64,000 bases of DNA from Acinetobacter sp. ANC 4862 (GTDB lineage Bacteria > Pseudomonadota > Gammaproteobacteria > Pseudomonadales > Moraxellaceae), in the NCBI RefSeq assembly GCF_004336635.1, contig NZ_SJXH01000008.1:45720-109719 (forward strand), in the 5' to 3' direction. A program made the position numbers and the translations under genes. Position 1 is the first letter of the stretch. Each line of letters starts with the position of its first letter. Positions 17,443-27,624 of this stretch are shown piece by piece. Under the pieces are notes generated by a model, which had not been told where the DNA came from, searched no databases, and saw only the letters and a list, made by a program, of their open reading frames with translations.

Positions 17443-18714
17443 TTATTCAGTAATGGCTTGCTTCACGCCATTCAAAGATAAAGTTTGATGTGCATTCAAG
17501 GCTGTTGGTAAAGAGACTTTAAACGTCGTCCCCGCACCTTCTTTGGATTGCACAGAAATTTCACCTTGATTCAAATCGACGAAACGTTTACATAATACCA
17601 AGCCCAATCCTGTGCCTTTCTCACCAGCAGTTCCTTTAAAACTTACTGTTAAGCGGGGTTGGAAAAGCTCGTCAATCTGCGGTTGAGTCATCCCCAAGCC
17701 GGTATCTTGAATGTATATATCAACATACTGTGCGGATTGTTCTGCATGAATGGTGACTTTCCCCGTACCATCCACATGGGTGAATTTCAGTGCGTTTGAA
17801 ACCAGATTCTGTAAAACGGAGGTCACCATATTAATATCGGCATAGACTTTTATATCGTCAGGCACTTGATCAATCAGCTGGATATTTTTCTTAATCGCCA
17901 AGCTATTCAAGACATCAAAAACAATTTTTGAGGATTGTTTTAAATTAAAATTAATCGGGTGGTAAACAAAGCGCCCACCTTCTGCCATGGCCCAATTCAA
18001 TAAACTTTCTAAAAGATTATAGGTTGACTGCGAAGTGTCCAACAAATAATCAGCAATACTCTGAATACTAGAATCATCCAGTGTTTCTCGCTCTTGAGCC
18101 AACACTTCCGAGAAACCGATTAAGCCATGAAATGGCGCACGCAGATCATGCGCAATAATTTGAAAAAACTTGGTTTTACTAAAATTTAAAGCAGATTGCT
18201 GTTCATATAATTCTTTGAGCTCGGCATAGTTTGAACGTAATTCAATGATATTAATCAAGCTCATGGCAAATTCATGCACCAGCTGTAAATTTTCATCATT
18301 AAAGGATTCAGTCTGCTCATCAAATAAAAGGACTTGTCCAATAGACTCTGTTTTATTGATTTTTAAATCGAAACCGACAATACGATTGTGCCCAACACCC
18401 AAATCATGCACATGTTGAGAAAAAGCAGCATAGTTCTTATGTTTTGTTGTGAGAATAGTATCGCCTTCAAAAAAGGAGACCAAATTGGCTTCTTTTTGCG
18501 CATGAAATGCTTTAAAAGATTCGGGTGCAGAATACCAAATATACGGTTCATGATGAAAAGCAAGAATGCCACGCTCTGCTTGCAGAATGCCACGCGCAAA
18601 CTTTAAAAAACCTTCGACACGATTTTCTGAAGTAAAAACACCAAGCAATAATGATATTCTACATGCACTGAGTTGCTCAGTTTCCGAGCCTATTTCGAGT
18701 AACTGCATTTTCAT
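17443..18714 (-). CDS. Cytoplasmic sensor histidine kinase with N-terminal GAF-like domain
   Basis: The protein has 423 residues and no transmembrane helix. Residues 1-155 look like a GAF sensor (FLKFARGILQAERGILAF, GQVLLFDEQTESFND). There follows a coiled linker, then an H-box FFQIIAHDLRAPF with phospho-acceptor H189, an N-box QNLVSNALKF and G-boxes DTGLGM and GTGLGL. It resembles kinases that read a soluble ligand or redox state and pass phosphate to a response regulator elsewhere. No regulator gene is adjacent, so it is an orphan. The signal is unknown. It ends 77 bp before glnE on the same strand. Confidence 0.85.
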   Translation of the reverse strand: MKMQLLEIGSETEQLSACRISLLLGVFTSENRVEGFLKFARGILQAERGILAFHHEPYIWYSAPESFKAFHAQKEANLVSFFEGDTILTTKHKNYAAFSQHVHDLGVGHNRIVGFDLKINKTESIGQVLLFDEQTESFNDENLQLVHEFAMSLINIIELRSNYAELKELYEQQSALNFSKTKFFQIIAHDLRAPFHGLIGFSEVLAQERETLDDSSIQSIADYLLDTSQSTYNLLESLLNWAMAEGGRFVYHPINFNLKQSSKIVFDVLNSLAIKKNIQLIDQVPDDIKVYADINMVTSVLQNLVSNALKFTHVDGTGKVTIHAEQSAQYVDIYIQDTGLGMTQPQIDELFQPRLTVSFKGTAGEKGTGLGLVLCKRFVDLNQGEISVQSKEGAGTTFKVSLPTALNAHQTLSLNGVKQAITE

Positions 18715-18902
18715 ATCTGCCTCGTAAATTTGTTTTACCCCTATTGATAAAAAAACTAACTATTCCCCTTAACTTTATTAACAAACTTTCACATAGAACA
18801 CAATGAAAAAAGACACAAATAGATCAAATGTGACAATTTAAGGCAGATTTGCTTTTTAGTTATTCTTTATTCAAAATTTAGTCAGAAATTTTCTTTAAAC
18901 AA

Positions 18903-18943
18903 TAAAAAAAACCCTCAAGTCTTATAGTGCTTGAGGGCTTTTT
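18903..18943 (-). terminator. Terminator downstream of tRNA-Leu
   Basis: A perfect 8-bp stem CCCTCAAG/CTTGAGGG (18912-18919 with 18930-18937) has a 10-base loop and a run of eight A on the plus strand. That gives an eight-U tail on the minus strand, the direction of the tRNA. Confidence 0.8.
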
Positions 18944-18949
18944 AATATC

Positions 18950-19036
18950 TGGTCCCGAGGGTCGGACTCGAACCGACACGTCATCTCTGACAGCGGATTT
19001 TGAGTCCGCCGCGTCTACCAATTTCACCACCTCGGG
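18950..19036 (-). tRNA. tRNA-Leu (anticodon CAA)
   Basis: The 87-base minus-strand gene folds into a standard cloverleaf with a long variable arm. The acceptor is CCCGAGG paired with CCTCGGG, and CCA is encoded. The D-arm contains AAATTGGTAGAC. The anticodon arm GCGGA-CTCAAAA-TCCGC gives anticodon CAA, reading UUG. The T-arm is GTCGG-TTCGAGT-CCGAC. The long variable loop supports leucine. Confidence 0.95.
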
Positions 19037-19169
19037 AAAGGGGCTACAAGCGCATTAGCTTGTGGTGGCTATATTACTACCAAACTTTAAATTGTCAATT
19101 ATCTAATTTGATCAATTGATCACTTTTATAGCAAAAACAAAAACTTTGTTTTAAAAAGCATCAGATATC

Positions 19170-19200
19170 CTCTCGTTTGTCCTTTTCAGGACTATAATGC
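19170..19200 (+). promoter_or_regulatory. Probable queA promoter (-10 box)
   Basis: A perfect TATAAT lies at 19193-19198, 33 bp before the queA ATG. The -35 region is poor: TTGTCC at 19177-19182 is too close. Only the -10 is convincing. Confidence 0.4.
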
Positions 19201-19230
19201 GGACGTTTTTCTTATTTTTATACATTGAAG

Positions 19231-20268
19231 ATGCAACTTTCTGACTTTAACTTTGATCTCCCTGACGAACTCATTGCTCGCTACCCTCTAGATACGCGTA
19301 GTGCTTCACGTCTTTTGCATTTAGATGCTCAAGGGCAATATCACGATTGTCATTTTACCGACATTCTTGATTTACTCGACTCTGGTGACTTACTGATTTT
19401 AAATGACACCAAAGTGATGAAAGCACGCCTGAAAGGTAAACGTGCCTCTGGTGGTGCTGTAGAAGTTTTAGTGGAACGGATGCAGGACAAATTTATTGCA
19501 TACTGCCACATTAAAGCCAGCAACACGCCTAAAGCCGGTGCTGAACTTTTTATTGGTGAAGATGCGGTAAAAGTGACGGTGCAAGGTCGCCATGAAAACT
19601 TGTTTATTGTCGAGTTTTCACAACCGATTTTAGATGTTCTGGATCAATACGGTGCTTTACCGATTCCACCTTATTTCAACCGTGAAGCAGAAGCCATTGA
19701 TACCGAACGTTACCAAACGGTGTTTAATGACCCGACAAAATTGGCAAGTGTCGCAGCACCCACCGCCAGCCTGCACTTCGACCAAAACCTATTGGAAAAA
19801 CTTGAAGTAAAAGGGATTCAAAAAACATTTGTGACATTGCATGTAGGTGCAGGCACCTTCTTGCCGGTACGTACAGATGATATTCAAAACCACATTATGC
19901 ATAGCGAATGGTGTGATGTTCCAGAACATACGGTTGAACTGATTCGTCAAACTAAAGCACGTGGCAATAAAGTCATTTCGGTTGGAACAACAGCAACACG
20001 TGCCGTTGAAAGTGCAGCTCAGGCACATGGCGGTACATTAGATGCATGGACAGGTGATACACAAATTTTCATCTATCCAGGTTATGACTTTAAAGTGGTC
20101 GATCGTTTAATTACCAACTTCCATTTGCCTGAATCCACCTTGTTGATGCTGGTTTCAGCATTATCGAATCGTGATAATATTTTGAATGCCTATCATCATG
20201 CGGTAGAAGAAAAATACCGCTTCTTTAGTTATGGCGATGCCATGCTGATTGATAAAATTACGCCTTAA
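19231..20268 (+). CDS. queA: S-adenosylmethionine:tRNA ribosyltransferase-isomerase
   Basis: This enzyme of about 345 residues moves and isomerises ribose from SAM onto 7-aminomethyl-7-deazaguanine in tRNA, giving epoxyqueuosine at the wobble position. Characteristic segments are [66 protein letters not shown] and [15 protein letters not shown]. The ATG at 19231 giving MQLSDFNF fits the family start better than a TTG six bases earlier. The partner gene tgt lies 4 kb downstream on the same strand. The usual queA-tgt-yajC-secDF run is therefore present but split by three genes and an IS30 element. Confidence 0.97.
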   Translation: MQLSDFNFDLPDELIARYPLDTRSASRLLHLDAQGQYHDCHFTDILDLLDSGDLLILNDTKVMKARLKGKRASGGAVEVLVERMQDKFIAYCHIKASNTPKAGAELFIGEDAVKVTVQGRHENLFIVEFSQPILDVLDQYGALPIPPYFNREAEAIDTERYQTVFNDPTKLASVAAPTASLHFDQNLLEKLEVKGIQKTFVTLHVGAGTFLPVRTDDIQNHIMHSEWCDVPEHTVELIRQTKARGNKVISVGTTATRAVESAAQAHGGTLDAWTGDTQIFIYPGYDFKVVDRLITNFHLPESTLLMLVSALSNRDNILNAYHHAVEEKYRFFSYGDAMLIDKITP

Positions 20269-20295
20269 ATATTTGCCGATAAAAAGAAGCACACC

Positions 20296-21324
20296 ATGCC
20301 GCTCGATACTGTTAAACATTCGATTCATATTCGACGTAAAAAAAATGAACGGGTTTTTCAAAATATTGCGCGGCTCTGGGAGATTGGTCGTCAGGCTCAA
20401 ACCCAGCAAGATATCCTGGATAGTTTGCATCCGTGGAATGCACCGATCGTGCTCAAATTTGAAAATGTCCTACCGCTACTTTTAGCTGCGCTAGGGCTTT
20501 TTTTTATGCTGCTGATTTTTATTCTCCCGACCAATATCTGGTTACAGGTTGGTCTGGTAACCGGCCTATTTATGATTTTTTGGGCGTATATCAGCTATGA
20601 AGATAAAAAGCCGATTGATGAGGTCATCGAATATCTAGAACAACAAAGCATCGCCAAAAAATACCAGCTCGCCTTTCAGCAACAACCGCAACATATTTCT
20701 GTTCCGCTGCAACCGGTTTTATTCATTGCCCACTTAAAACGGCTGTTTCCGGTGTTTAATCAAGGTACCCTTTCTAACGATATTCCCTATTACGCCAGCA
20801 CGGTCTGGGCAGATGAGGAAGGCCAAGAACATCAGGTCATGGTGTTTCAATATCATTTTATCAATGAAGTCCGCGTCCGCGATAAAGATGGCAATAATGT
20901 CAAAGTGAAAGAAGTCCACAAAGATTTGTGGGGTGTCTTTGTTTTTGATGTCGAAACGCAAGGTATTGCAGTGACCACTGCCAACAAAGATTTTTATTAT
21001 CCTTACAGCTTTCCCTGGCATACCAGTGATATTCAGACCAATCAGAAACTCAACATTTTTGGCAGTGATGAAATGCAAACTGCAAAAATCCTATCACCGG
21101 CATTCGTACTGAAATTGGCTGATTTTTTTACCCAACGTCAGGGCGATTTAATCTTCCACCCGACCAGTCATACCTTATGCTTTTTAGGGCCTGCCGATTT
21201 ATTTAAAATATCGACACAAGCTAAAAACATTCAAGATATTTCCGCATTACGTGGACACTTGCGCACTTTTAAATTACCTTATTTAGAAAGCTTACAGCGT
21301 GATTTAACGCATTTTTTAAAATAA
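20296..21324 (+). CDS. DUF3137-like membrane protein paired with LemA
   Basis: The protein has 342 residues. Two adjacent hydrophobic helices at about 58-98 (VLPLLLAALGLFFMLLIFIL and a second, ending in YISYED) are flanked by a basic N-terminus and a large soluble C-terminal domain. That domain contains FVFDVETQGIAVTTANKDFYYP and FTQRQGDLIFHPT. A two-helix membrane protein with a DUF3137-type cytosolic domain next to lemA is a recurrent arrangement; the biochemical role is unknown. It starts 28 bp after queA and is followed after 25 bp by lemA. Confidence 0.6.
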   Translation: MPLDTVKHSIHIRRKKNERVFQNIARLWEIGRQAQTQQDILDSLHPWNAPIVLKFENVLPLLLAALGLFFMLLIFILPTNIWLQVGLVTGLFMIFWAYISYEDKKPIDEVIEYLEQQSIAKKYQLAFQQQPQHISVPLQPVLFIAHLKRLFPVFNQGTLSNDIPYYASTVWADEEGQEHQVMVFQYHFINEVRVRDKDGNNVKVKEVHKDLWGVFVFDVETQGIAVTTANKDFYYPYSFPWHTSDIQTNQKLNIFGSDEMQTAKILSPAFVLKLADFFTQRQGDLIFHPTSHTLCFLGPADLFKISTQAKNIQDISALRGHLRTFKLPYLESLQRDLTHFLK

Positions 21325-21349
21325 TAATGGATGTTTTGGGGACATATCA

Positions 21350-21916
21350 ATGGGGCTGTTAATTTTTTTGCTATTGATCATTGCTGTGGTCGTCGCATGT
21401 ATCATGATTCGCAATAATATTGTTCGTCATCACAATGCTTCTGTACGTGCCTGGTCAGATGTGGCCAGCTATGAACGTCAGAAAATTAAAATTCTGGATG
21501 GCTTACAGCCTTTAGTTGAACAATATTCAGGTTTTGAAAAAGGCACTTTAGAAAAAGTGACTGAACTGCGTCAGAATATTTTAAATCTCAATTTAAATAA
21601 TACCGATGTATCTCAATTACAACGCATTGAAAGCTTGAATAAAGAATTGATGCGTAGTCTCAATGTCGTGGTGGAGAACTATCCCGAACTAAAAGCCAAT
21701 GAAATTTATCTGAAAATGATGAATGAAATTGAAGAACAGAATGAAAATGTCGGCGCAGCCATTACCATTTTCAACCGTAATGTAGAGTTATTTAATAACC
21801 ATATTCAGATTTTCCCTAATAATATAGTGAACACCATGACCATGGGTAAAAAAGCCATTCGTCCCTTTCGAGATCAAGCCGTCACTCAAAATTTTGACTA
21901 TCGACCTAATTTTTAA
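21350..21916 (+). CDS. LemA family protein
   Basis: The protein has 188 residues. A single N-terminal helix (residues 2-20) is followed by a helical domain with NNIVRHHNASVRAWSDVASY, where most LemA proteins have YN.LV...V..AW..ID. Then come LQRIESLNKELMRSL, VVENYPELKANEIYLKMMNE and FNRNVELFNNHIQIFPNNIV. LemA proteins are membrane-anchored helical bundles of unsettled function. The gene follows the DUF3137-like gene closely, so the two probably work together. It is followed by a long-loop hairpin and then the IS30 element. Confidence 0.8.
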   Translation: MGLLIFLLLIIAVVVACIMIRNNIVRHHNASVRAWSDVASYERQKIKILDGLQPLVEQYSGFEKGTLEKVTELRQNILNLNLNNTDVSQLQRIESLNKELMRSLNVVVENYPELKANEIYLKMMNEIEEQNENVGAAITIFNRNVELFNNHIQIFPNNIVNTMTMGKKAIRPFRDQAVTQNFDYRPNF

Positions 21917-21923
21917 TACCTTG

Positions 21924-21970
21924 GGACTTCTTGTATTCACTCTTCATAAATAACAGCAAGAAGTCCAAAA
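21924..21970 (+). terminator. Possible long-loop terminator after lemA
   Basis: A 10-bp perfect inverted repeat GGACTTCTTG/CAAGAAGTCC (21924-21933 with 21957-21966) has a 23-base loop. The U tract after it is poor (AAAAATTTT), so strength is doubtful. Confidence 0.4.
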
Positions 21971-21979
21971 ATTTTAATT

Positions 21980-23050
21980 GGCGGATTCAAGCGGCAAGTG
22001 CAACAGTATAAAAACCAGCCATAATATCACTGGGTGTATACCAGCCCAGTGTCTTTCTAGGACGATTATTTAGAGCAGTCTCTATCTGTTCTATCCGCTC
22101 TTTTGAAACATGATCAAACGATGAGGATTTTGGCAGATATTGTCTGATCAGACCATTCGTATTTTCATTTCTGGCTCGTTGAATAGACTTGTACGGATCT
22201 GCAAAGTAAGTCTCTATGCCTGCGTCCGTTATCCGCCTATGCTCTGAGAATTCCTTGCCATTATCAAAGGTCACACTATAGGCATGACTACTACGCAAAC
22301 ATGCTAAAGCACACGAGATCGTTTTAGCTGTGGTTCTCGTTTGCCCCAAATGAACGATATGTACATACAGACTCTTGCGTTCAACCAGGGTTAATAATGC
22401 TCCCTTATGATTCTTGCCTATTACAGTATCACCTTCAAAATCACCTAGGCGTTGACGTTTCTCGATGACCTCATCACGACAATGAATACTTGTTCTATCA
22501 ACAAGTTGACCTCTACGATCTGTGTTTTTATAACCCCGCTTGCGATATGTTTTCTGGTGTCTTAAATGCTGATGCAATTTTCCACCCTTAGATTTATCCT
22601 GATAAATGTACTGATAGACCCATTCATGCGATGGGACATCTAACCAGCCACGTTGTTTCAAAGCCCCCGCAACCTGTTCAGGTGACCAATCCAGAGCAAT
22701 CAGATAACGGATGTAGATTATAGCGAAATCTGTCATCTGAGATGAGGATCGATATCGTCGTTGGCTGGAGAGATGCTCAGCCTGTTTAGCCCGATAGCCA
22801 CGTTGTCCTGTATTCCTTTTGATCTCACGATAAATGGTTGATCGGGAACGTCCAAGCTCTCTGGCAAGGGTGGAGATTGAAGATTTACTTTTCAAAGCAG
22901 CATAAATTTCGTATCTTTCTTCTTGAGAAAGTTGGGTGTATTGCTTCATTGTGTGCTTTCCAATTGCGAGTTGAAAAAGTCTAATGATTCTAATACACCT
23001 AACTTTTTCAACTAAATACAAATGTGTCGCACTTGGTATTTGAATCCGCG
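21980..23050 (-). mobile_element. Complete IS30-family insertion sequence
   Basis: The element is 1071 bp. Its ends carry imperfect inverted repeats of about 25 bp that share GCGGATTCAA and CAAGTGC, with 19 of 25 positions matching. It is flanked by the 3-bp direct repeat ATT (21977-21979 and 23051-23053), as expected for IS30-type transposition. It contains one intact transposase gene on the minus strand whose stop codon lies inside the left terminal repeat. It sits between lemA and the DUF4303-like gene and interrupts no frame. Confidence 0.9.
21987..22949 (-). CDS. IS30-family transposase
   Basis: The protein has 320 residues from the ATG at 22949, preferred to a longer start at 23021 because MKQYTQLSQEERYEIYAAL is the usual beginning. 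The N-terminal helix-turn-helix is STLARELGRSRSTIYREIKR. The catalytic DDE core comprises RLGDFEGDTVIGKNHKGALLT (first Asp), YSVTFDNGKEFSEH (second Asp) and RARNENTNGLIRQYLPK (Glu). The C-terminal NNRPRKTLGWYTP is characteristic of IS30. The frame is intact, so the element may be mobile. Confidence 0.93.
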   Translation of the reverse strand: MKQYTQLSQEERYEIYAALKSKSSISTLARELGRSRSTIYREIKRNTGQRGYRAKQAEHLSSQRRYRSSSQMTDFAIIYIRYLIALDWSPEQVAGALKQRGWLDVPSHEWVYQYIYQDKSKGGKLHQHLRHQKTYRKRGYKNTDRRGQLVDRTSIHCRDEVIEKRQRLGDFEGDTVIGKNHKGALLTLVERKSLYVHIVHLGQTRTTAKTISCALACLRSSHAYSVTFDNGKEFSEHRRITDAGIETYFADPYKSIQRARNENTNGLIRQYLPKSSSFDHVSKERIEQIETALNNRPRKTLGWYTPSDIMAGFYTVALAA

Positions 23051-23092
23051 ATTTAAAAAAAATATTAACTTCATAAAAAAAGAATAAAGCCC

Positions 23093-23962
23093 ATGTTAGA
23101 ACATATCCCCTTACTCAAAGATGCGTTGATTGAAGAGTTTTACCCCTTATACGATCAATATAATGAAGATCAGATTTATGCCTGTGCCTTGGTCTTCAAT
23201 GAATATTTAAGGATAGAAGATCTAGCAATCTCGACCATTCGGAGTTTATTCGCGGAGCATGAAGATCCAGCTCAATATTTATCGGAGCAAGATAAATGGC
23301 AGGTCAAAAAATGGCGCTATCGCTCTCACTCATCCGTCGAAAACCGCTTTGCGCAATTTAAATTAATCTTGGCGGATTATTTAAAAAAAACCCATATCTT
23401 TGGCAATCCCTTACTGGAACAAAAACACGACAATCGTCAAAATAATTTAGACCTGCTGATAGCAGCCTTTAAACAGGCCAAGGAAGCCTTTGCCCATTCT
23501 TATGGTTTGGATACCCATAATATTGTGTTTTTTATTCACCTTCCCCATCAGCCGCAAGTTGCAGTCCATTCGGCACAATGCCTCAATATCGGCAGCCGAT
23601 TATTGGATGAATTCATTCAACATCATGCTCCCGAAACCCTGCCTAAAAAACTAAGTAGCAAACAAAAACTCTCTCAATCCGATAAAGATCTGCTGGTTGA
23701 TTTAGCACAAATGGCGGAAGTTGAACCTTATGATTATTTACACATTGCGCAGCAAGCCTATTTGCTCACTTTAGAATCGGCTTTCATTGATAGCAATCCC
23801 TATATCCAGAAACTGATTCAGACTATTGCAGCGATGGATTCTGGGATAAAAGATGGCTGTGCCTTAGAAAAAAATGAAATATTAGAACGGATTGAACAGT
23901 TCTATCATACAAGCCACAACCTGACTTTGCTGGATCATGATCACTATCCCCATATACCGTGA
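23093..23962 (+). CDS. DUF4303-like hypothetical protein
   Basis: This 289-residue soluble, acidic protein has no signal peptide or membrane helix. The opening PLLKDALIEEFYPLYDQYNEDQIYACALVFNEY resembles the DUF4303 N-terminus, in which a helix precedes a strand reading acyALvfn. The middle (KWQVKKWRYRSHSSVENRFA) and the C-terminal helical region are unfamiliar. Function is unknown; some DUF4303 proteins sit near toxin-immunity genes, but nothing of that kind is next to this gene. The IS30 element now separates it from lemA, so its original promoter may have been displaced. A weak ribosome-binding site (AATAAAG) precedes the ATG. Confidence 0.5.
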   Translation: MLEHIPLLKDALIEEFYPLYDQYNEDQIYACALVFNEYLRIEDLAISTIRSLFAEHEDPAQYLSEQDKWQVKKWRYRSHSSVENRFAQFKLILADYLKKTHIFGNPLLEQKHDNRQNNLDLLIAAFKQAKEAFAHSYGLDTHNIVFFIHLPHQPQVAVHSAQCLNIGSRLLDEFIQHHAPETLPKKLSSKQKLSQSDKDLLVDLAQMAEVEPYDYLHIAQQAYLLTLESAFIDSNPYIQKLIQTIAAMDSGIKDGCALEKNEILERIEQFYHTSHNLTLLDHDHYPHIP

Positions 23963-24018
23963 AAAGGAAAGTATCGAGTTAAAATTCAACAACGCTGGTG
24001 TTTATGTGCGTAATCTAG

Positions 24019-25230
<1,212 letters not shown>

Positions 25231-25332
25231 TCTTTCAGCATTTGCGCTGAAGAAAAAGACAAGGTAAATTGCAGAACAAGTTAGTTTATTATCATATTGT
25301 TGATATACAGTTTTTTATTTTAGGAAAATGAA

Positions 25333-25662
25333 ATGAGCCTTTTTATTTCTACTGCTCACGCAGCAGGTGAAGCTGCAGCCCAGCCAAGTTTGGTAACCAA
25401 CCTTTTGATGATTGCAGTATTTGTCGCAATTTTCTATTTCCTCATCTGGCGCCCTCAAGCAAAACGCGCTAAAGAGCACCGCACGCTAGTTGAAAGCCTA
25501 GGTGTAGGCAGTGAAGTGGTTTTTGCCGGCGGTTTAATGGGTAAAATCACTAAAATTGAAGGTGATTTTGCAGTGGTTGAATTAAGCCGTGGCGTAGAAG
25601 TAAAAATTCAGCGTGCAAGTGTGATTTCAGTTCTTCCTGAAGGCACATTAAATAATCTCTAA
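25333..25662 (+). CDS. yajC: Preprotein translocase accessory subunit YajC
   Basis: The protein has 109 residues. A single transmembrane helix (about 20-40, NLLMIAVFVAIFYFLIWRP) precedes QAKRAKEHRTLVESLGVGSEVVFAGGLMGKI and a small beta domain (VVELSRGVEVKIQRASVISVLP). It joins SecD and SecF in the Sec translocon auxiliary complex. It has an AGGAAAATGAA start context. A hairpin immediately after the gene separates it from secD. Confidence 0.95.
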   Translation: MSLFISTAHAAGEAAAQPSLVTNLLMIAVFVAIFYFLIWRPQAKRAKEHRTLVESLGVGSEVVFAGGLMGKITKIEGDFAVVELSRGVEVKIQRASVISVLPEGTLNNL

Positions 25663-25667
25663 TCAAA

Positions 25668-25695
25668 AAAAAGTCGTGCCCTAGCACGACTTTTT
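25668..25695 (+). terminator. Hairpin between yajC and secD
   Basis: A 12-bp stem AAAAAGTCGTGC/GCACGACTTTTT with a 4-base loop and trailing U run lies 6 bp after yajC and only 20 bp before secD. It has full terminator form, so secDF may be partly attenuated or have its own promoter. Confidence 0.75.
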
Positions 25696-25714
25696 CATTT
25701 TAAGAAGAAAACAA

Positions 25715-27616
25715 ATGCGTTACCCAGCATGGAAATATCTGCTGATCATCGTGGTTTTGGTGATTAGCACATTATATGCCCTGCCTAGTTTGTATCCCGA
25801 TGAACCTGCTGTTCAAATTTCGGGTGCCAAAGCCGGTACCCAAATTGATCAAAGCATCGTACAAAAAGCAGAGCAATTATTAGAAAGTGAAAAAATTCCA
25901 AGCCATGACAACAGCTTTAGCAATAATGCTGCCCTTTTGCGTCTTGATACTTCTGAAGCACAGTTAAAAGCCAAAGAAGTATTACGTCGTGGACTTGGCG
26001 ATAATTATGTTGTTGCATTGAACCTTGCGCCAACCACTCCTGAATGGCTACAAAAAATTGGTGCAAAACCAATGAAATTGGGTCTGGATTTACGTGGTGG
26101 TGTTCACTTCTTGCTTGAAGTGGATATGGATAAAGCCATCAGTCAGCGTATGGAAACATCTGCGACTGATTTGCGTCGTCAACTGCGTGACAACAAGCTG
26201 AAATTCAATAGCCTTGCGTTGAATAACAACACCATTACTGTGCAGTTTGCCAATAACAGTGACCGTGATGCCGTGATGGACTTCTTGCGTCGCAATGGCA
26301 ATGAATTCACTCAGCAAGCGATTGCATCAGAATCAGGTTCAACTTTACGCCTGAACTATACCGATGTCCGTAAGCAAGAAATTCAGTCTTATGCGGTAAA
26401 CCAAAACTTAACGACTCTACGTAACCGTATTAACGAGTTGGGTGTAGCGGAAGCATTGGTTCAAACCCAAGGTAGCAACCGCATTGTGGTTGAACTTCCG
26501 GGTGTTCAGGATACTGCTGAAGCAAAACGTGTCCTGGGTCGTACAGCGAACCTGGAATTCCGCCTGGTTTCTGATTTGAATGACCAATATATCGATCCGT
26601 ATACCGGTAAATCGACTGGTCAGGCATTACCTCCAGGTACAGAAATTTTTGCTTATGAATCACTGGATAGTGGTCGCGAATTACTGCTCAACCGTAACCG
26701 TATTCTGACCGGTGAACGTGTACAAAATGCATCAAGTGGCTTTAGCCAGGATACTGGCGGTGCTGAAGTAAATATTACTTTAGACAGCGCTGGCGGTAAG
26801 CTGATGTCAGATGCAACACGTAATGCAGTTGGTAAACGCATGGCGGTATTGTTCATCGAGAACAAGCAAAAAATCAGCTATGTACCCGATCCTGTAACCG
26901 GTGCACAAACTGAAGTGCGTACGCCTTATGCAGAATCTGTGGTGATTAATGCGGCAACCATTCAAGCGGTATTGGGTTCACAATTCCGTATTACCGGTCT
27001 GGATTCTCCACAAGAAGCGGCTGAACTTGCGCTGATGCTTCGTGCAGGTGCTTTGGCTGCGCCAATGTACTTTGTTGAAGAACGTGTCGTGGGTCCAAGC
27101 CTGGGTCAAGAAAACATCGACAAAGGTGTGTTATCGACTCAAATCGGTTTCATTCTGGTTGCAATCTGGATGGTGGTATTCTTCCGTCTATTCGGTGTGA
27201 TTGCTAACTTTGCCCTGCTTGCCAACTTGGCGATGATCCTGACAGTCATGTCATGGATTGGTGCTTCACTAACCCTTCCGGGTATTGCAGGTATCGTGAT
27301 CACCATTGGTATGGCGGTGGATGCCAACGTACTGATCTGTGAGCGAATAAGGGAAGAGATGAAATGGGGAGCCTCGCCTAAACAAGCGATTGTCGCGGGC
27401 TATGATCGAGCTTATAACACCATTTTTGACTCGAACTTAACCACATTCCTGGTTGCGTTTATTCTGTTTGCCATCGGTACAGGTCCAATCAAAGGCTTCG
27501 CCGTAACCTTGATGATCGGTATTATTTGTTCGATGTTTACTGCAATTACAGTGACCCGTGCAATCGTACAGCTCATTTATGGCAAAAAGCGTAACCTGAA
27601 GAAGTTGAGCATTTAA
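25715..27616 (+). CDS. secD: Protein translocase subunit SecD
   Basis: The protein has 633 residues. The first transmembrane helix is at about 7-24, followed by a large periplasmic region (P1) with KLGLDLRGGVHFLLEVD, LRNRINELGVAEALVQTQG and RIVVELPGVQDTAEAKRVLG. Five clustered helices follow from about 475, including GIVITIGMAVDANVLICERIREE and FDSNLTTFLVAFILFAIGTGPIKGFAVTL. SecDF uses the proton gradient to pull exported proteins across the membrane. The length is close to other Acinetobacter and Pseudomonas SecD proteins. secF follows after 8 bp. Confidence 0.97.
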   Translation: MRYPAWKYLLIIVVLVISTLYALPSLYPDEPAVQISGAKAGTQIDQSIVQKAEQLLESEKIPSHDNSFSNNAALLRLDTSEAQLKAKEVLRRGLGDNYVVALNLAPTTPEWLQKIGAKPMKLGLDLRGGVHFLLEVDMDKAISQRMETSATDLRRQLRDNKLKFNSLALNNNTITVQFANNSDRDAVMDFLRRNGNEFTQQAIASESGSTLRLNYTDVRKQEIQSYAVNQNLTTLRNRINELGVAEALVQTQGSNRIVVELPGVQDTAEAKRVLGRTANLEFRLVSDLNDQYIDPYTGKSTGQALPPGTEIFAYESLDSGRELLLNRNRILTGERVQNASSGFSQDTGGAEVNITLDSAGGKLMSDATRNAVGKRMAVLFIENKQKISYVPDPVTGAQTEVRTPYAESVVINAATIQAVLGSQFRITGLDSPQEAAELALMLRAGALAAPMYFVEERVVGPSLGQENIDKGVLSTQIGFILVAIWMVVFFRLFGVIANFALLANLAMILTVMSWIGASLTLPGIAGIVITIGMAVDANVLICERIREEMKWGASPKQAIVAGYDRAYNTIFDSNLTTFLVAFILFAIGTGPIKGFAVTLMIGIICSMFTAITVTRAIVQLIYGKKRNLKKLSI

Positions 27617-27624
27617 GGAGATCG

